64,000 nucleotides of DNA from Armatimonadota bacterium. Its GTDB lineage: Bacteria > Armatimonadota > Fimbriimonadia > Fimbriimonadales > Fimbriimonadaceae. Location of the stretch: assembly GCA_018268395.1 (NCBI GenBank), contig JAFDWQ010000003.1, positions 90,495 through 154,494 of the forward strand. The letters run 5' to 3'. Under the pieces are notes generated by a model. It was not told the origin of the DNA. It saw nothing but the letters and a program-made list of their open reading frames with translations, and did not search any database. The position numbers were made by a program, and so were the translations under genes. Positions 42,510-51,164 of the stretch are shown here, one piece after another (within the stretch, counting starts at the first letter, position 1; the number at the start of each line of letters is the position of its first letter).

Positions 42510-44528
42510 TCAGAATCGGCCGGGCTTCTCCAACTTGACCGAAGTGTAAGGTTCGGCGACAAGGGGGCCGGCCCGGTTCACCGGACTACGGCTCCGTCCC
42601 CATGCGTCGACCTCGAGCGTCCGTCCGCCGATCGAAACGGGCCCGATTTCGAGGGCACGGGTGCTCGTCCGGGGCGGTGCCGCAACGTTGGTTCCAGGGC
42701 ACCGGAACGTGTCCGTGTCGCAACCGAAAGCGCCGCCTTCGCTCGACAAGCAGAAGTACCCGTTGGCTTCCAGCCGTCCAGGCTCGTTCCCGAACGCGAG
42801 ATAGAAGACTCCGGGCCCGCCGCCCCTCACGTCGACGACCGACCCGACCAGCCGCCCGCCCCACTTGGCGTCGAGGGAGTTGTACCGTGCTCCCGACTTA
42901 TGGACCATCGGTCCGGAAAAGCCCATGACGTACCCTCCGACGGGCGCGACGAACGTGATCCTGCACCCGTAGAACGAGCTTCGGTACGCCGTCATATCGG
43001 CGTTCGTCGGCGTGACCGCGACGACACGGTTCCATCGGGACGACCGGCAGGCCGAAAAATCGAACGAGACGTCCGAATTGACCCATAGGCCGGCAGACGA
43101 CGTGCACGCCGAAACGTCCCCGTTCGACTGAGTCCACAAGACGGCGCACGCGACGCGGCAGTCGACGTAGGCCGTGCCTTGGCTACCGAGGTTCTTGTAC
43201 ACGAGGCCGTTTCCGCCGTTCGAGGACGGGCAGGTCGCATCCAACGCCGTGGCGTTCCGGCACTCGGCCTGAAGGCCGACGACGAAGGTGCGACATTCGG
43301 CAGGATCGGTGAACTCCGGCGCCGACGCTGCGGCAGGCAAGTCGGCGTTCTGATACTGCCCCGGTACGATCCGGTCGGCGTAAGACAGGAACAAAGCGTG
43401 CTTGTAGACCGCGTCGTCGGACGTGTGCGCGTAGAGCGGCGCGGACGAGCCGGCATATGGATACGGCGCGTCCCCGACCGGAAGGTCGGAACCGACGAAC
43501 TCGTTGTAGGCGGAGACCAGTTCCTGGCCACCGAGCGAGGAATAGCCCACCGTGTTGATGCCGTCGTTGACCAAGTGCCCCATCCGGCACCCGACGACGA
43601 ACAGAGAGCCCCCCGCTTGGGTACTGAGTTTGGTGATCGAATGGCGGCCGTTGTAATACGTTTCACATTCCGTGACAACGACCCGGTTCGCTCCGGACGG
43701 GTCGGCTTGGATCCCGTAGCCGGTGTAGCTGTGGTCTCCAGGCGTCCCTGCACCGAACCCGTCGATCCGCAGGTCGTGAAGCCTGACGTCGTCGACGTCC
43801 CCGACCCATGCGCCCGTCTCTTGGTTTTTTAAGACGTAATCGACCCTTAAGTCCGTATCCCTCAGATCGAGGTCGTCCTTCATGTGCACGTACAGCTTCC
43901 CGGACGAACAGAACCACGTGCCCGGCGACCGTCGGCACCCGGTCACGTCCGTTGCTTTTCGGAACACCGACGTGTCGTCTCCCGCAAGCCTCATCCAAGC
44001 GACGTCGGCGGGGACGTTCGTCACGTAGGTCCCTGGGGCGCCGTCGGCCGCCCACTGCCCGGGCTGTACGGGAGGCTCGAACCGCGTCAAAACGGGCCTT
44101 GGGGCGCCCGTCTGGTCGCCAGGAGCGAGATACGAGTCGACCGTGACGTGAGGGACGCCGACCTTAAGACCGATCGTGGACCTGAAGACACCTCCGCGTC
44201 GGAACCGGACCCGGAGCGGGCCTTCGGTCGATGCGATCAGGGCGTTCGCCTTGTTTACGGTCGCAAAGGGCTGATCGATCGATCCTGACCCCGTCACGTC
44301 GTTGCCGTCCGGACTGACGTAAACGGTCGTCGATCGGGTCAATGGAGACCGTGCGACGCCGTCTTCCACGTAACGTGCGCACCATGTCCGGAATCCGGCT
44401 TCGGTCAGGGCGGGCGGGGTTCCCGAGGGAAAAGACTGCTGGGCCGGGCAGGCGACGACGATCCATACCGCCGCACAAAGTTCCGCGATCCTGGTACGCG
44501 GACCTTTGGAAACCGTCCTCGAACCCAC
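42510..44528 (-). CDS. Secreted right-handed parallel beta-helix protein
   Basis: A 672-residue protein with an N-terminal signal-like segment (ELCAAVWIVVACPAQ) and a start (TTVYVSPDGNDVTGSGSIDQPFATVNKA) that is the classic entry into a pectate-lyase-like or DUF1565-type beta-helix. The remainder has many short strands with Asn/Gly turns (RVVVTECETYYNGRHSI, LFVVGCRMGHLVNDGI). No polysaccharide lyase catalytic residues can be assigned confidently. It is probably an extracellular glycan-binding or degrading protein. It begins with GTG at 44528 behind an AT-rich stretch and is convergent in no way with mqnE, which follows 55 nt downstream in the same direction. Confidence 0.78.
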   Translation of the reverse strand: MGSRTVSKGPRTRIAELCAAVWIVVACPAQQSFPSGTPPALTEAGFRTWCARYVEDGVARSPLTRSTTVYVSPDGNDVTGSGSIDQPFATVNKANALIASTEGPLRVRFRRGGVFRSTIGLKVGVPHVTVDSYLAPGDQTGAPRPVLTRFEPPVQPGQWAADGAPGTYVTNVPADVAWMRLAGDDTSVFRKATDVTGCRRSPGTWFCSSGKLYVHMKDDLDLRDTDLRVDYVLKNQETGAWVGDVDDVRLHDLRIDGFGAGTPGDHSYTGYGIQADPSGANRVVVTECETYYNGRHSITKLSTQAGGSLFVVGCRMGHLVNDGINTVGYSSLGGQELVSAYNEFVGSDLPVGDAPYPYAGSSAPLYAHTSDDAVYKHALFLSYADRIVPGQYQNADLPAAASAPEFTDPAECRTFVVGLQAECRNATALDATCPSSNGGNGLVYKNLGSQGTAYVDCRVACAVLWTQSNGDVSACTSSAGLWVNSDVSFDFSACRSSRWNRVVAVTPTNADMTAYRSSFYGCRITFVAPVGGYVMGFSGPMVHKSGARYNSLDAKWGGRLVGSVVDVRGGGPGVFYLAFGNEPGRLEANGYFCLSSEGGAFGCDTDTFRCPGTNVAAPPRTSTRALEIGPVSIGGRTLEVDAWGRSRSPVNRAGPLVAEPYTSVKLEKPGRF

Positions 44529-44530
44529 GA

Positions 44531-44572
44531 GAGAAGTATGACTATTCTTTCTCTAATAATATGGGTTCACCC
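44531..44572. promoter_or_regulatory. AT-rich divergent promoter region
   Basis: This stretch stands out as AT-rich in GC-rich surroundings and lies immediately upstream of the GTG at 44528 (minus) and ~100 nt before ATG 44669 (plus). Plus strand contains TAATAAT, minus strand TATTAT, either possible as a -10 box. Which gene it serves is not clear. Confidence 0.3.
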
Positions 44573-44668
44573 GCAAGACCCGGTTCATTTGCGTGCGCCC
44601 GGGCCGGTCTGCACGGATCGTGCGGGACTGGAACCTGTCGTCAGCATCACTCGTGGCACACTTCGGCC

Positions 44669-45421
44669 ATGGCCGACCGCCTTGACGAACTGGTGGACTT
44701 GACGCGCCGCCTCGGGAGGCCGGAGCGTGACCTTGCCGTCTTGGCGGAAGGGAACACGTCGTGCCAAGACGAAGGGGGCTTCTGGGTCAAGGCGAGCGGG
44801 TTCGGACTCGACGGCATAGGGCCGGAAGGGTTCGTCCATTGCGGACGGTCGCAATTGATCGATGCCTTCGACCGTCCCCATTCGGACGAACAGGTCAAGA
44901 ACGTCTTGCTCGCGAGCCAGACCCGACCTGGGCCGAAGCCCTCGGTCGAGGCGTTCATGCACGCCTGGTTGCTTGGGCTGCACGGCGTCGAGTTCGTCGC
45001 GCACGTCCATCCGACCGCTGCCTTGGCGGTGCTTTGCACGGAATCCGCTTCCTCCTATGCGGCGCTTCGCTTCTTTCCGGACGAGGTGGTCTGCTGCGGC
45101 GCACGGACGGCTTGGGTGCCCTATGTCGATCCCGGGCTCAAGCTGGCGGAAGCCGTCCGAGACTCGGTGACGGCGTTCATCGACGGACAGGGAGACGTTC
45201 CTAAAGTCGTGTGGCTGCAGAACCATGGCGTCATTGCGCTGGGCGGCTCGACGTCCGAGGTCGAGAGCGCCCTGGTCATGAACGACAAGGTGTGCCGGAT
45301 CATCGCTATGAGCCGCGAGCGGCTCGTGCCTTTGGAACCTGAACAGGTCGAGCGCATCCGCAGCCGGCCCGACGAACACTATCGACAGGAGCTGCTCTGG
45401 AAGCTGAAGGCGGGCCGCTGA
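44669..45421 (+). CDS. Class II aldolase/adducin-family protein
   Basis: A 250-residue cytoplasmic class II aldolase-fold protein. The zinc-binding histidines are visible in AHVHPT and in LQNHGVIALGG; the N-terminal phosphate loop is LAEGNTSCQ and the later VKASGFGLDGI completes the site. Members include L-fuculose-phosphate and rhamnulose-phosphate aldolases; the substrate cannot be read from sequence. I start it at ATG 44669, the first codon of conserved sequence. A xylose-isomerase-like gene 0.7 kb away on the opposite strand may belong to the same sugar route, but this is only proximity. Confidence 0.85.
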   Translation: MADRLDELVDLTRRLGRPERDLAVLAEGNTSCQDEGGFWVKASGFGLDGIGPEGFVHCGRSQLIDAFDRPHSDEQVKNVLLASQTRPGPKPSVEAFMHAWLLGLHGVEFVAHVHPTAALAVLCTESASSYAALRFFPDEVVCCGARTAWVPYVDPGLKLAEAVRDSVTAFIDGQGDVPKVVWLQNHGVIALGGSTSEVESALVMNDKVCRIIAMSRERLVPLEPEQVERIRSRPDEHYRQELLWKLKAGR

Positions 45422-45447
45422 CCGACGCCGAAGCTCCGCTCGGGCAG

Positions 45448-46113
45448 TTGATCCGTCCCGGTTGGGAGGGCGTCAAACGCAATTGGCCGGCCATGGTCTT
45501 GATCCAAGCGGTGGCGGTGACGTTCGTCGTCGCCTACTATGCCGCTCCGTCGTTCCGAAGCTCGCTGGACACGTTCGCAGCTTGGAGGGCCGGATTGGGA
45601 CTGCTGTTCGCTCCTGTCGCGGGGTTCCTTGCGGGAGGGGTGTTGCCGGAAATCGCCAAGGCCTTGACCGGTCTGAACCGCAAGTTCGACGGCGCATGGC
45701 TCCGAGACACGCTCTTCACGGGGCTGGTTTGGTCGGGACTTGCGCTGATGGTCGACGTCTTCTACGGGTTTCAAGAGCAATGGTTCGGAGGCGTGGCGGA
45801 TCCGATGACCGTCGCCAAGAAAACGGCGATGGACATGGTCGTCTTCGCTCCACTCTTGTTCGTGCCGTATTCGGTCGCGATGTTCCGTTGGCGCGATGCA
45901 GCCTACCGTCCGAGCGGGTTGGCGAGCGTTTTCGGGTGGCGGAACTACCGGGCGAACGTCTTGCCGACGTACATCCCCAACGTCTGCTACTGGATCCCGG
46001 TGCTGTTCGCGGTCTATGCCCTACCGACCGTCTTGCAGTATCCGCTCTCAGCCTTGGCGACGGCATGTTGGAGCCTCGTTTTCGTGTTCATCAATAAGAA
46101 CTCCGGCGACTAA
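45448..46113 (+). CDS. Integral membrane protein, weakly Mpv17-like
   Basis: The 221-residue protein has about five hydrophobic segments. It starts at a TTG (45448) 26 nt after the aldolase stop; no ATG or GTG is available before the conserved start (IRPGWEGVKRNWPAMV). The final part (RANVLPTYIPNVCYWIPVLF...LATACWSLVFVFI) resembles the Mpv17/PMP22 C-terminal signature of a Trp/Pro-rich loop and last helix, but similarity is weak. Function unknown. It overlaps the convergent isomerase-like gene by 4 nt. Confidence 0.65.
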   Translation: MIRPGWEGVKRNWPAMVLIQAVAVTFVVAYYAAPSFRSSLDTFAAWRAGLGLLFAPVAGFLAGGVLPEIAKALTGLNRKFDGAWLRDTLFTGLVWSGLALMVDVFYGFQEQWFGGVADPMTVAKKTAMDMVVFAPLLFVPYSVAMFRWRDAAYRPSGLASVFGWRNYRANVLPTYIPNVCYWIPVLFAVYALPTVLQYPLSALATACWSLVFVFINKNSGD

Positions 46114-47240
46114 CCCCCATAGATCGCCCGCTTGACGACCTGGATCGTATGGAGCGCGTCGCCCGTCGATTGGGCCGCGACCAACTGGTCCCTTTGGGCA
46201 TAGATCGTGAGAGCCCGCTTCATGCAGTTCGCGAAGAACTCCATGGAAAGCCGCATGCTTGCAGTCTGCTCGGTGCGGTACGTGAACTGGTCTTCCCCGA
46301 ACCAGCCGTCGTAACCCGTGTCAACCGCCGCATAGCAGAACTCCACGAGCCGCCAAATGTCGTCGGTCCCCGCGATCCGGTCTTCGTCGTTCGAGTTGTA
46401 CTTGGCACCGTTGATGTGGAAGTTCGCGATGGGCACGCCGATCGTCTTGAGCAGGTAGAGCGAGTCGGCGGGGGTGTTGCCGACCATCTGCTCGTGGCCA
46501 TAGTCGATCGCAACGCCCATGACGGTCTTGCCGAGGCTACGGTTGACCTCGACGCACACGCACGCCGCCTTCGCGACCGTGTTCGTGATCATGTTGCCCT
46601 CCCGGGGCTCCTTTTGCTTCGGCTCCGTACCGAACTTGAGCCCGAGCTGGTCGCACGTCTCGGCGAACTCGGTGCAGGCGTCGATGAACCACCTCAGCCT
46701 CTGCCCATAGTCGACTTCGAAGTGGTAGTCCCAACCGTCGCTGCCCGGCCAGAGCCCGCAACTCTCGAACCCGAGTTCCTTCGCGATCGCGATCCCGAGG
46801 AGCACCTGCGCTTTGGCCCGATCCCGTATGCCAGGGTCAGGGTTCGTGACCGAGCCGCGCTTATAGACCGGGTCGCTCCACAGGTTGAAATTCATGTTCG
46901 TCGGCACAAGACCGTGCGACGCCATGGCGGCGGTCAGGGCGTCGATCCTGGACTGGTTGCGGCTGCCGTCCTTGTTGAGGAATACCGTCTCGTGCCACTC
47001 GATCCCCTTGATCCCCGCCTTTGCGACCCGCGCGATCTGGGCTTCCTCGCTGCCGTCGAAAGTGGGGTCGTCGGCGTTGTAGCCGCCCGGGGCAAAGCGG
47101 TCGAAGAACTCTCCCGCGCACCAATGGCCTGCGGCGAACCTGATCCCGAAGTCGCGCAGAAAGCCGTCGACCGCGTCGCCTTCGAGGTAGCCGCCATACT
47201 TGGAACCGATCAAGGAGAGGGTGGTGGCGTCGGTCTTCAT
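46110..47240 (-). CDS. Xylose isomerase-like TIM-barrel protein
   Basis: A 376-residue TIM-barrel protein of the xylose isomerase superfamily. Metal-site sequences are recognisable: FGTEPKQKEPREGN (equivalent to the EPKPNEP of XylA), GVAIDYGHEQM, NFHINGAKYNSNDED and FGEDQF. GLWPGSDGWDYHFE is also XylA-like. The product probably isomerises a ketose/aldose or epimerises a sugar; whether xylose or rhamnose is not decided. A TAACCT -10 box ends 6 nt before the ATG, so the transcript should be leaderless. Confidence 0.85.
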   Translation of the reverse strand: MKTDATTLSLIGSKYGGYLEGDAVDGFLRDFGIRFAAGHWCAGEFFDRFAPGGYNADDPTFDGSEEAQIARVAKAGIKGIEWHETVFLNKDGSRNQSRIDALTAAMASHGLVPTNMNFNLWSDPVYKRGSVTNPDPGIRDRAKAQVLLGIAIAKELGFESCGLWPGSDGWDYHFEVDYGQRLRWFIDACTEFAETCDQLGLKFGTEPKQKEPREGNMITNTVAKAACVCVEVNRSLGKTVMGVAIDYGHEQMVGNTPADSLYLLKTIGVPIANFHINGAKYNSNDEDRIAGTDDIWRLVEFCYAAVDTGYDGWFGEDQFTYRTEQTASMRLSMEFFANCMKRALTIYAQRDQLVAAQSTGDALHTIQVVKRAIYGG

Positions 47241-47246
47241 GCTAGG

Positions 47247-47252
47247 AGGTTA
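47247..47252 (-). promoter_or_regulatory. -10 box of the xylose isomerase-like gene
   Basis: Minus strand TAACCT (TANNNT type) ends 6 nt before the ATG at 47240. No ribosome-binding site lies between. Confidence 0.4.
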
Positions 47253-47287
47253 GCATTCCGTCGCCGTTGCCGATGGCCCCGCGGTGT

Positions 47288-49456
47288 CTAAGGCAGCGCG
47301 ATGCGCCAAGCACCGCGACCGTGCGTACCGACCGTTAGAAAGCCGGTCCTCGGGTTCGCGACGATGGACATGACCGGAGAGTTGGGCAGCCCCTGGCCCA
47401 AGCGTTCCCATCGACCTCCAGGCTTGAGCACGAACACGCCGACCTCCGTGCCGAGGTACAGCGTGGAGCGGTCGTGAGGGTCGAGCGTCAAGCATCGTGC
47501 AGGAACTTGGGGCAGCCCGTCACCGATCGCGGTCCAAGACGCCCCGGCGTCCGTGCTTTCCCAAACGCGGTTACCGCCCCACGCGGCCTGTGCGAGATAG
47601 ACGTGCCGGGCATTGGCAGGATCGATGCACAGGTCGCTGACATAGGCTCGCGGCGGGCCTTTCGTGACGTCGAACCAAGACTTCCCGGTGTCGGCCGTGA
47701 CCCAGATCCCGCCACCGGAACTGCCCGCGTAGATCACCGATCCGTTGTTGGGCGCTATCGAAACCGCTGACAGGAGCCAACCGAGCGGGGGGCTGATGCG
47801 TCGCCAACTGACCGCGCCGTCGGTCGAACGCCAAACGCTCTGTGTCCCGGCCACGAGGATTTCAGGATTGCTGGGGTCCAAGTTGAACGGCGCGTAGAAA
47901 AGGGCGCCTTCGCCGAGGTCGATCCCGTGGAACGCTTCCGTCCAACTGTTGCCGGCGTCCGTCGACTTGTACATGATCAGGTTCACGTATTCCGTGTACA
48001 CCGTGTCCGGGTTCCTCCAGTCGACACGGGTGACGCCACCGTCACCGCTGAAGACGTGACGCCAGGCCTGACTGCCCGCCCGCTTGTTCGTGCCGTTGTC
48101 TTGAGTCCCGCCGTAGGCGATCCCGGGGTCCGTCGGGTGGACGTCGACAGACTGGAACTGGACGGTGCCCATGCCGTTGCAGGCGGACCTCCATGTGCCG
48201 CCCAGATCGTCGGACCGGAACACGCCTCCGTCGCCACAAAGGTAGACGGTGTCCGGCCGGTTCGGGTCAAAGGTGAAAAAGTGGTGGTCGGGATGGACGG
48301 GGCCGCCGGCATACGAGCGGGTGTTGTCCGACCAGTTCTGTCCGCCGTCGACCGTCCGGTAGGTCGACGTCCCCCCCACGAAGACCACGTTCGGGTTGGC
48401 CGGACTGACCGTCAAGTAGTTGTCGTACCAGCCTTGCCCGCCGCCATAGTCCGGAACGTTGGGGAGCCGGAGCCACCGGTCACCGGAATCTGTGCTCTTG
48501 TACACACCGTAAAGGGCGTTGTTCGAGCCGTAGAACGAGGCGTAGACGACGTTCGGAAAGGCGTCGCACCTTCCCATTTGGATCCTTCCGATCGCCCATC
48601 CGTTGAACGGCAGGTCTTGGACGAGACGTTCCCAGTGTTGGCCGGCGTCGCGGGTGCGGTAGAGGCCGTTGAACGGGTTTCCCCAAGGCGCGCCGACGGC
48701 CGCGATCAACGTGTCAGGGTCCCGGGGATCGATCATGAGGTCGCTGGCCGGACCGCCGAGGAGGCGGACCCAACTCGAACCTCCGTCGGTGCTGCGGTAC
48801 ACGCCTCCTGTCGTCGAAGCGTAGAGGAATCCGGATCGTTCAGGGTTTAAGACGATCCTGGTGAACGAGTGCCCGGCGAAGACGTCCGGACCGAGAAGCT
48901 CCCAATGGGCCCCTCCGTCGCGGCTCTTCAGCATGCCGACTCCGGCGAAGCTGTCGAACGCGTAGTGCGGTTCGCCCGTCCCTGCGTAGACGACGTTGCG
49001 GTCCATCGGGTCGATCGCAAGGGCGCCGAAGGCGAGCGACGCTTGGCGGTCGGCGAGCGGCTTCCAGTCGCCGCCACCGTCCACGCTCTTCCACAACCCT
49101 CCCGAAGCCGCTCCGGCGTAAAGGGTCTGAGAGTCCGTGTGATCGACCACCAGTGCGGTCGTGCGGCCGCAGTTCTCCATCCCGCCCCATCCCCCGATCA
49201 AGACGGAAGGACCGATCTCTTCCCATCGCCCGATGGCGCCTTGGCGGTCGCGGTAGAGAGGGAACCGCTCGGCTTTGACGAACGCGCTGAGGTAGGCCTC
49301 AGGCGACGGAGGAGGGGCGAGCGCGGCCTGTTGCTCCGAGAAACGCTTCCAATCGAACGTTCCACGGGACCGGTCGTCGTCCTGGGCGACGGACGTTCCT
49401 GCCGCGGCCGCCACCGCGATCCCGAGCCACGCCCTAAGATGCAGGAGCCGGCTCAA
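47288..49456 (-). CDS. Secreted Asp-box/BNR beta-propeller protein (second copy)
   Basis: The 722-residue product starts with a signal-like segment (LHLRAWLGIAVAAAAGTSVAQ) and holds at least ten Asp boxes (SVDGGGDW, SRDGGAHW, STDGGSSW, TRDAGQHW, STDSGDRW, TVDGGQNW, STDAGNSW, TADTGKSW, STDAGASW), probably two seven- to ten-bladed propellers. The TTG at 49456 overlaps the stop of the DUF4139 gene (TTGA), which I use as start; the open frame upstream lies inside that gene. It resembles the protein at 516-3686 but lacks its long C-terminal extension. Extracellular; ligand unknown. Confidence 0.8.
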   Translation of the reverse strand: MSRLLHLRAWLGIAVAAAAGTSVAQDDDRSRGTFDWKRFSEQQAALAPPPSPEAYLSAFVKAERFPLYRDRQGAIGRWEEIGPSVLIGGWGGMENCGRTTALVVDHTDSQTLYAGAASGGLWKSVDGGGDWKPLADRQASLAFGALAIDPMDRNVVYAGTGEPHYAFDSFAGVGMLKSRDGGAHWELLGPDVFAGHSFTRIVLNPERSGFLYASTTGGVYRSTDGGSSWVRLLGGPASDLMIDPRDPDTLIAAVGAPWGNPFNGLYRTRDAGQHWERLVQDLPFNGWAIGRIQMGRCDAFPNVVYASFYGSNNALYGVYKSTDSGDRWLRLPNVPDYGGGQGWYDNYLTVSPANPNVVFVGGTSTYRTVDGGQNWSDNTRSYAGGPVHPDHHFFTFDPNRPDTVYLCGDGGVFRSDDLGGTWRSACNGMGTVQFQSVDVHPTDPGIAYGGTQDNGTNKRAGSQAWRHVFSGDGGVTRVDWRNPDTVYTEYVNLIMYKSTDAGNSWTEAFHGIDLGEGALFYAPFNLDPSNPEILVAGTQSVWRSTDGAVSWRRISPPLGWLLSAVSIAPNNGSVIYAGSSGGGIWVTADTGKSWFDVTKGPPRAYVSDLCIDPANARHVYLAQAAWGGNRVWESTDAGASWTAIGDGLPQVPARCLTLDPHDRSTLYLGTEVGVFVLKPGGRWERLGQGLPNSPVMSIVANPRTGFLTVGTHGRGAWRIALP

Positions 49457-50913
49457 GGCCGTCCGTCGGGTCGCTCCGGTACGGGCGGTGTCCCGGAACG
49501 GTCGGCGAAGACCATGGCTTCGAACGTGTAGGAGACGGTCGACGTCTGACCTGCCTTGGCGGTCACTTTCCACTCCAGGTCGTTGATCGCGTTGACTTCC
49601 CCGGTCAGGACTTGCGTCTGCCGGACCGATCCACCGTCGCTTTGAGAGACGATGCGGCCGCGCACCGTCTTCTTGATCTTGACCGTCGCGTCGGAACCTC
49701 GCAGGTTCGAGAGCTTCAGTTCGCCTCTGAGCGTCACCGGAATGAAGTCGGACTTTCCGATATGAACGGGCGCCCCTCGTTTGACTTCCGATTCGGTCTT
49801 TTCGACCCGCATGCCGATGCCCCGCGAGAGACGGATCTCGGCCGTCCCGCCTGCCGGCGTGTATTTGACCGTCTCTTGTCCGACCGCACGACCGTCTTCG
49901 ACCACGAAGACCGGGCCCGTGGTGAGAGGCTGCTTCGTGACGTTCTCGAGGTTCAAGATGTAGAGCACGTCTTCACCGTCGGCGTTCCACTCGAACGAGG
50001 GAGAGACCGGGACGTCTTGCTGGAAGATCGAGACCATCGCAATGTCGTTCGTCGCAAGGGACAGTCCCGCCTTCCGATAGAAGTAGAGCTCTCCTGACTC
50101 CTCGGCCGCGATCGTCGCTTTACCGCCGTTCAGGCGGGCCGCTTCTTCGGGCTGGGCTTCGGGCAACCGCTTGGCGTCGCTTTCAGGAGCCGGAGCACCG
50201 GTGGCGACTTGCGGCGCGATCACGCCGACCATGTCTTGGACGCCCCGGTTGGCGACGAACGGGGATCCGACCACGAAGAGGACGTCGCTCTTGTTCAAGG
50301 TCTCGGTCGTGTTCTGCATCGAGGCCCGAAGCTGGAGGTTGGCTTTGCCGCCGTCGATCGCGAGCACGTAGCTCGGCTCCCATCGGATGCCTTCTTGGAG
50401 GTACGCGATCCCGAGCTTGGTCGTCTTGTTCGGGTCTTTGGTGTCGACCTTGACCCTGATCGGATAGCCCGGCAGGCTGACTCCCTGGATCTGGTTGTAG
50501 GGCACGGCGCTGTAGCCCGCACCGACTTGGAGGAGCAACATGTCGTCGAGAAGGCGTGCGAGTTCGCCCTCGAACCGTTGTCCGTTATTGGCGGTGACGA
50601 CCAGCCGTAACCCCGTCTTGTCGGCGAGCTTGGACTTCAACTCGGCCGGATTGCCGAACTCGATGCGGTTGTCGCGGGTCGTAATGACTTCGTCGATCCG
50701 GTCGCCCTTGTCGAGCGCGTAGACGTAGACGGTTCCACGGATCGCGCTGGGGACGAAGTTCGTCGTCGCCCAGCCGTTCTCGAGCTTGACTTGCCCTTCT
50801 CGGACGTAGTAGCCATACCCGTCGCGGAACACGGCGACGCTCTTCAAAGAAGTTTCAAAGGTCAGCCCGCGCTGTTGCAAGGCCATGGTGAAGAGGACAG
50901 GTGCGAACGGCAC
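49453..50913 (-). CDS. DUF4139 (mucoidy-inhibitor-like) protein
   Basis: A 486-residue beta-rich protein. The central and C-terminal parts carry DUF4139 features: LGIAYLQEGIRWEPSYVLAI, NLENVTKQPLTTGPVFVVED and LEWKVTAKAGQTSTVSYTFE. The family is extracytoplasmic and of unknown role; one member was linked to mucoid capsule control. The N-terminal hydrophobic stretch is short (MPFAPVLFTMALQQRG), a weak signal peptide at best. A TAAACT -10 box ends 6 nt before the GTG start. It shares an operon with the BNR gene, whose TTG overlaps its stop. Confidence 0.78.
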   Translation of the reverse strand: MPFAPVLFTMALQQRGLTFETSLKSVAVFRDGYGYYVREGQVKLENGWATTNFVPSAIRGTVYVYALDKGDRIDEVITTRDNRIEFGNPAELKSKLADKTGLRLVVTANNGQRFEGELARLLDDMLLLQVGAGYSAVPYNQIQGVSLPGYPIRVKVDTKDPNKTTKLGIAYLQEGIRWEPSYVLAIDGGKANLQLRASMQNTTETLNKSDVLFVVGSPFVANRGVQDMVGVIAPQVATGAPAPESDAKRLPEAQPEEAARLNGGKATIAAEESGELYFYRKAGLSLATNDIAMVSIFQQDVPVSPSFEWNADGEDVLYILNLENVTKQPLTTGPVFVVEDGRAVGQETVKYTPAGGTAEIRLSRGIGMRVEKTESEVKRGAPVHIGKSDFIPVTLRGELKLSNLRGSDATVKIKKTVRGRIVSQSDGGSVRQTQVLTGEVNAINDLEWKVTAKAGQTSTVSYTFEAMVFADRSGTPPVPERPDGRP

Positions 50914-50919
50914 GGCTTG

Positions 50920-50925
50920 AGTTTA
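50920..50925 (-). promoter_or_regulatory. -10 box of the DUF4139 gene
   Basis: Minus strand TAAACT ends 6 nt before the GTG start at 50913, consistent with a leaderless transcript. Confidence 0.4.
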
Positions 50926-50980
50926 GCCTCGGCCGAACCGTGAAACGCAGAACGTTCTTGTTTCGAGGAAAGCGACGGAT

Positions 50981-51026
50981 CCCCTTGAAAGGGGGCGGTT
51001 CTACCTGTCCGGTCCATGAGACCGCC
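50981..51026 (+). other. Inverted-repeat leader region upstream of the PKD protein gene
   Basis: In the 251-nt gap before ATG 51165 the plus strand can form CCCCTT/AAGGGG (50981-50994), GGCGGT/ACCGCC (50994-50999 with 51021-51026) and a competing GGTC/GACC (51011-51023). No known riboswitch class was recognised. No protein-like ORF was seen in the gap. Confidence 0.25.
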
Positions 51027-51164
51027 CTGGTACGGGCATCGTCCTGGCCGTGCCGTCCTCCAAAAGGCCGACACCGGTCGGGTCCCGGCCTTGTCTCACG
51101 GGGCCGAACTTTAGGCTCTACTTATCGTGGCTGCTTCGGACTAGCCATGGGAGATTGATAACCT

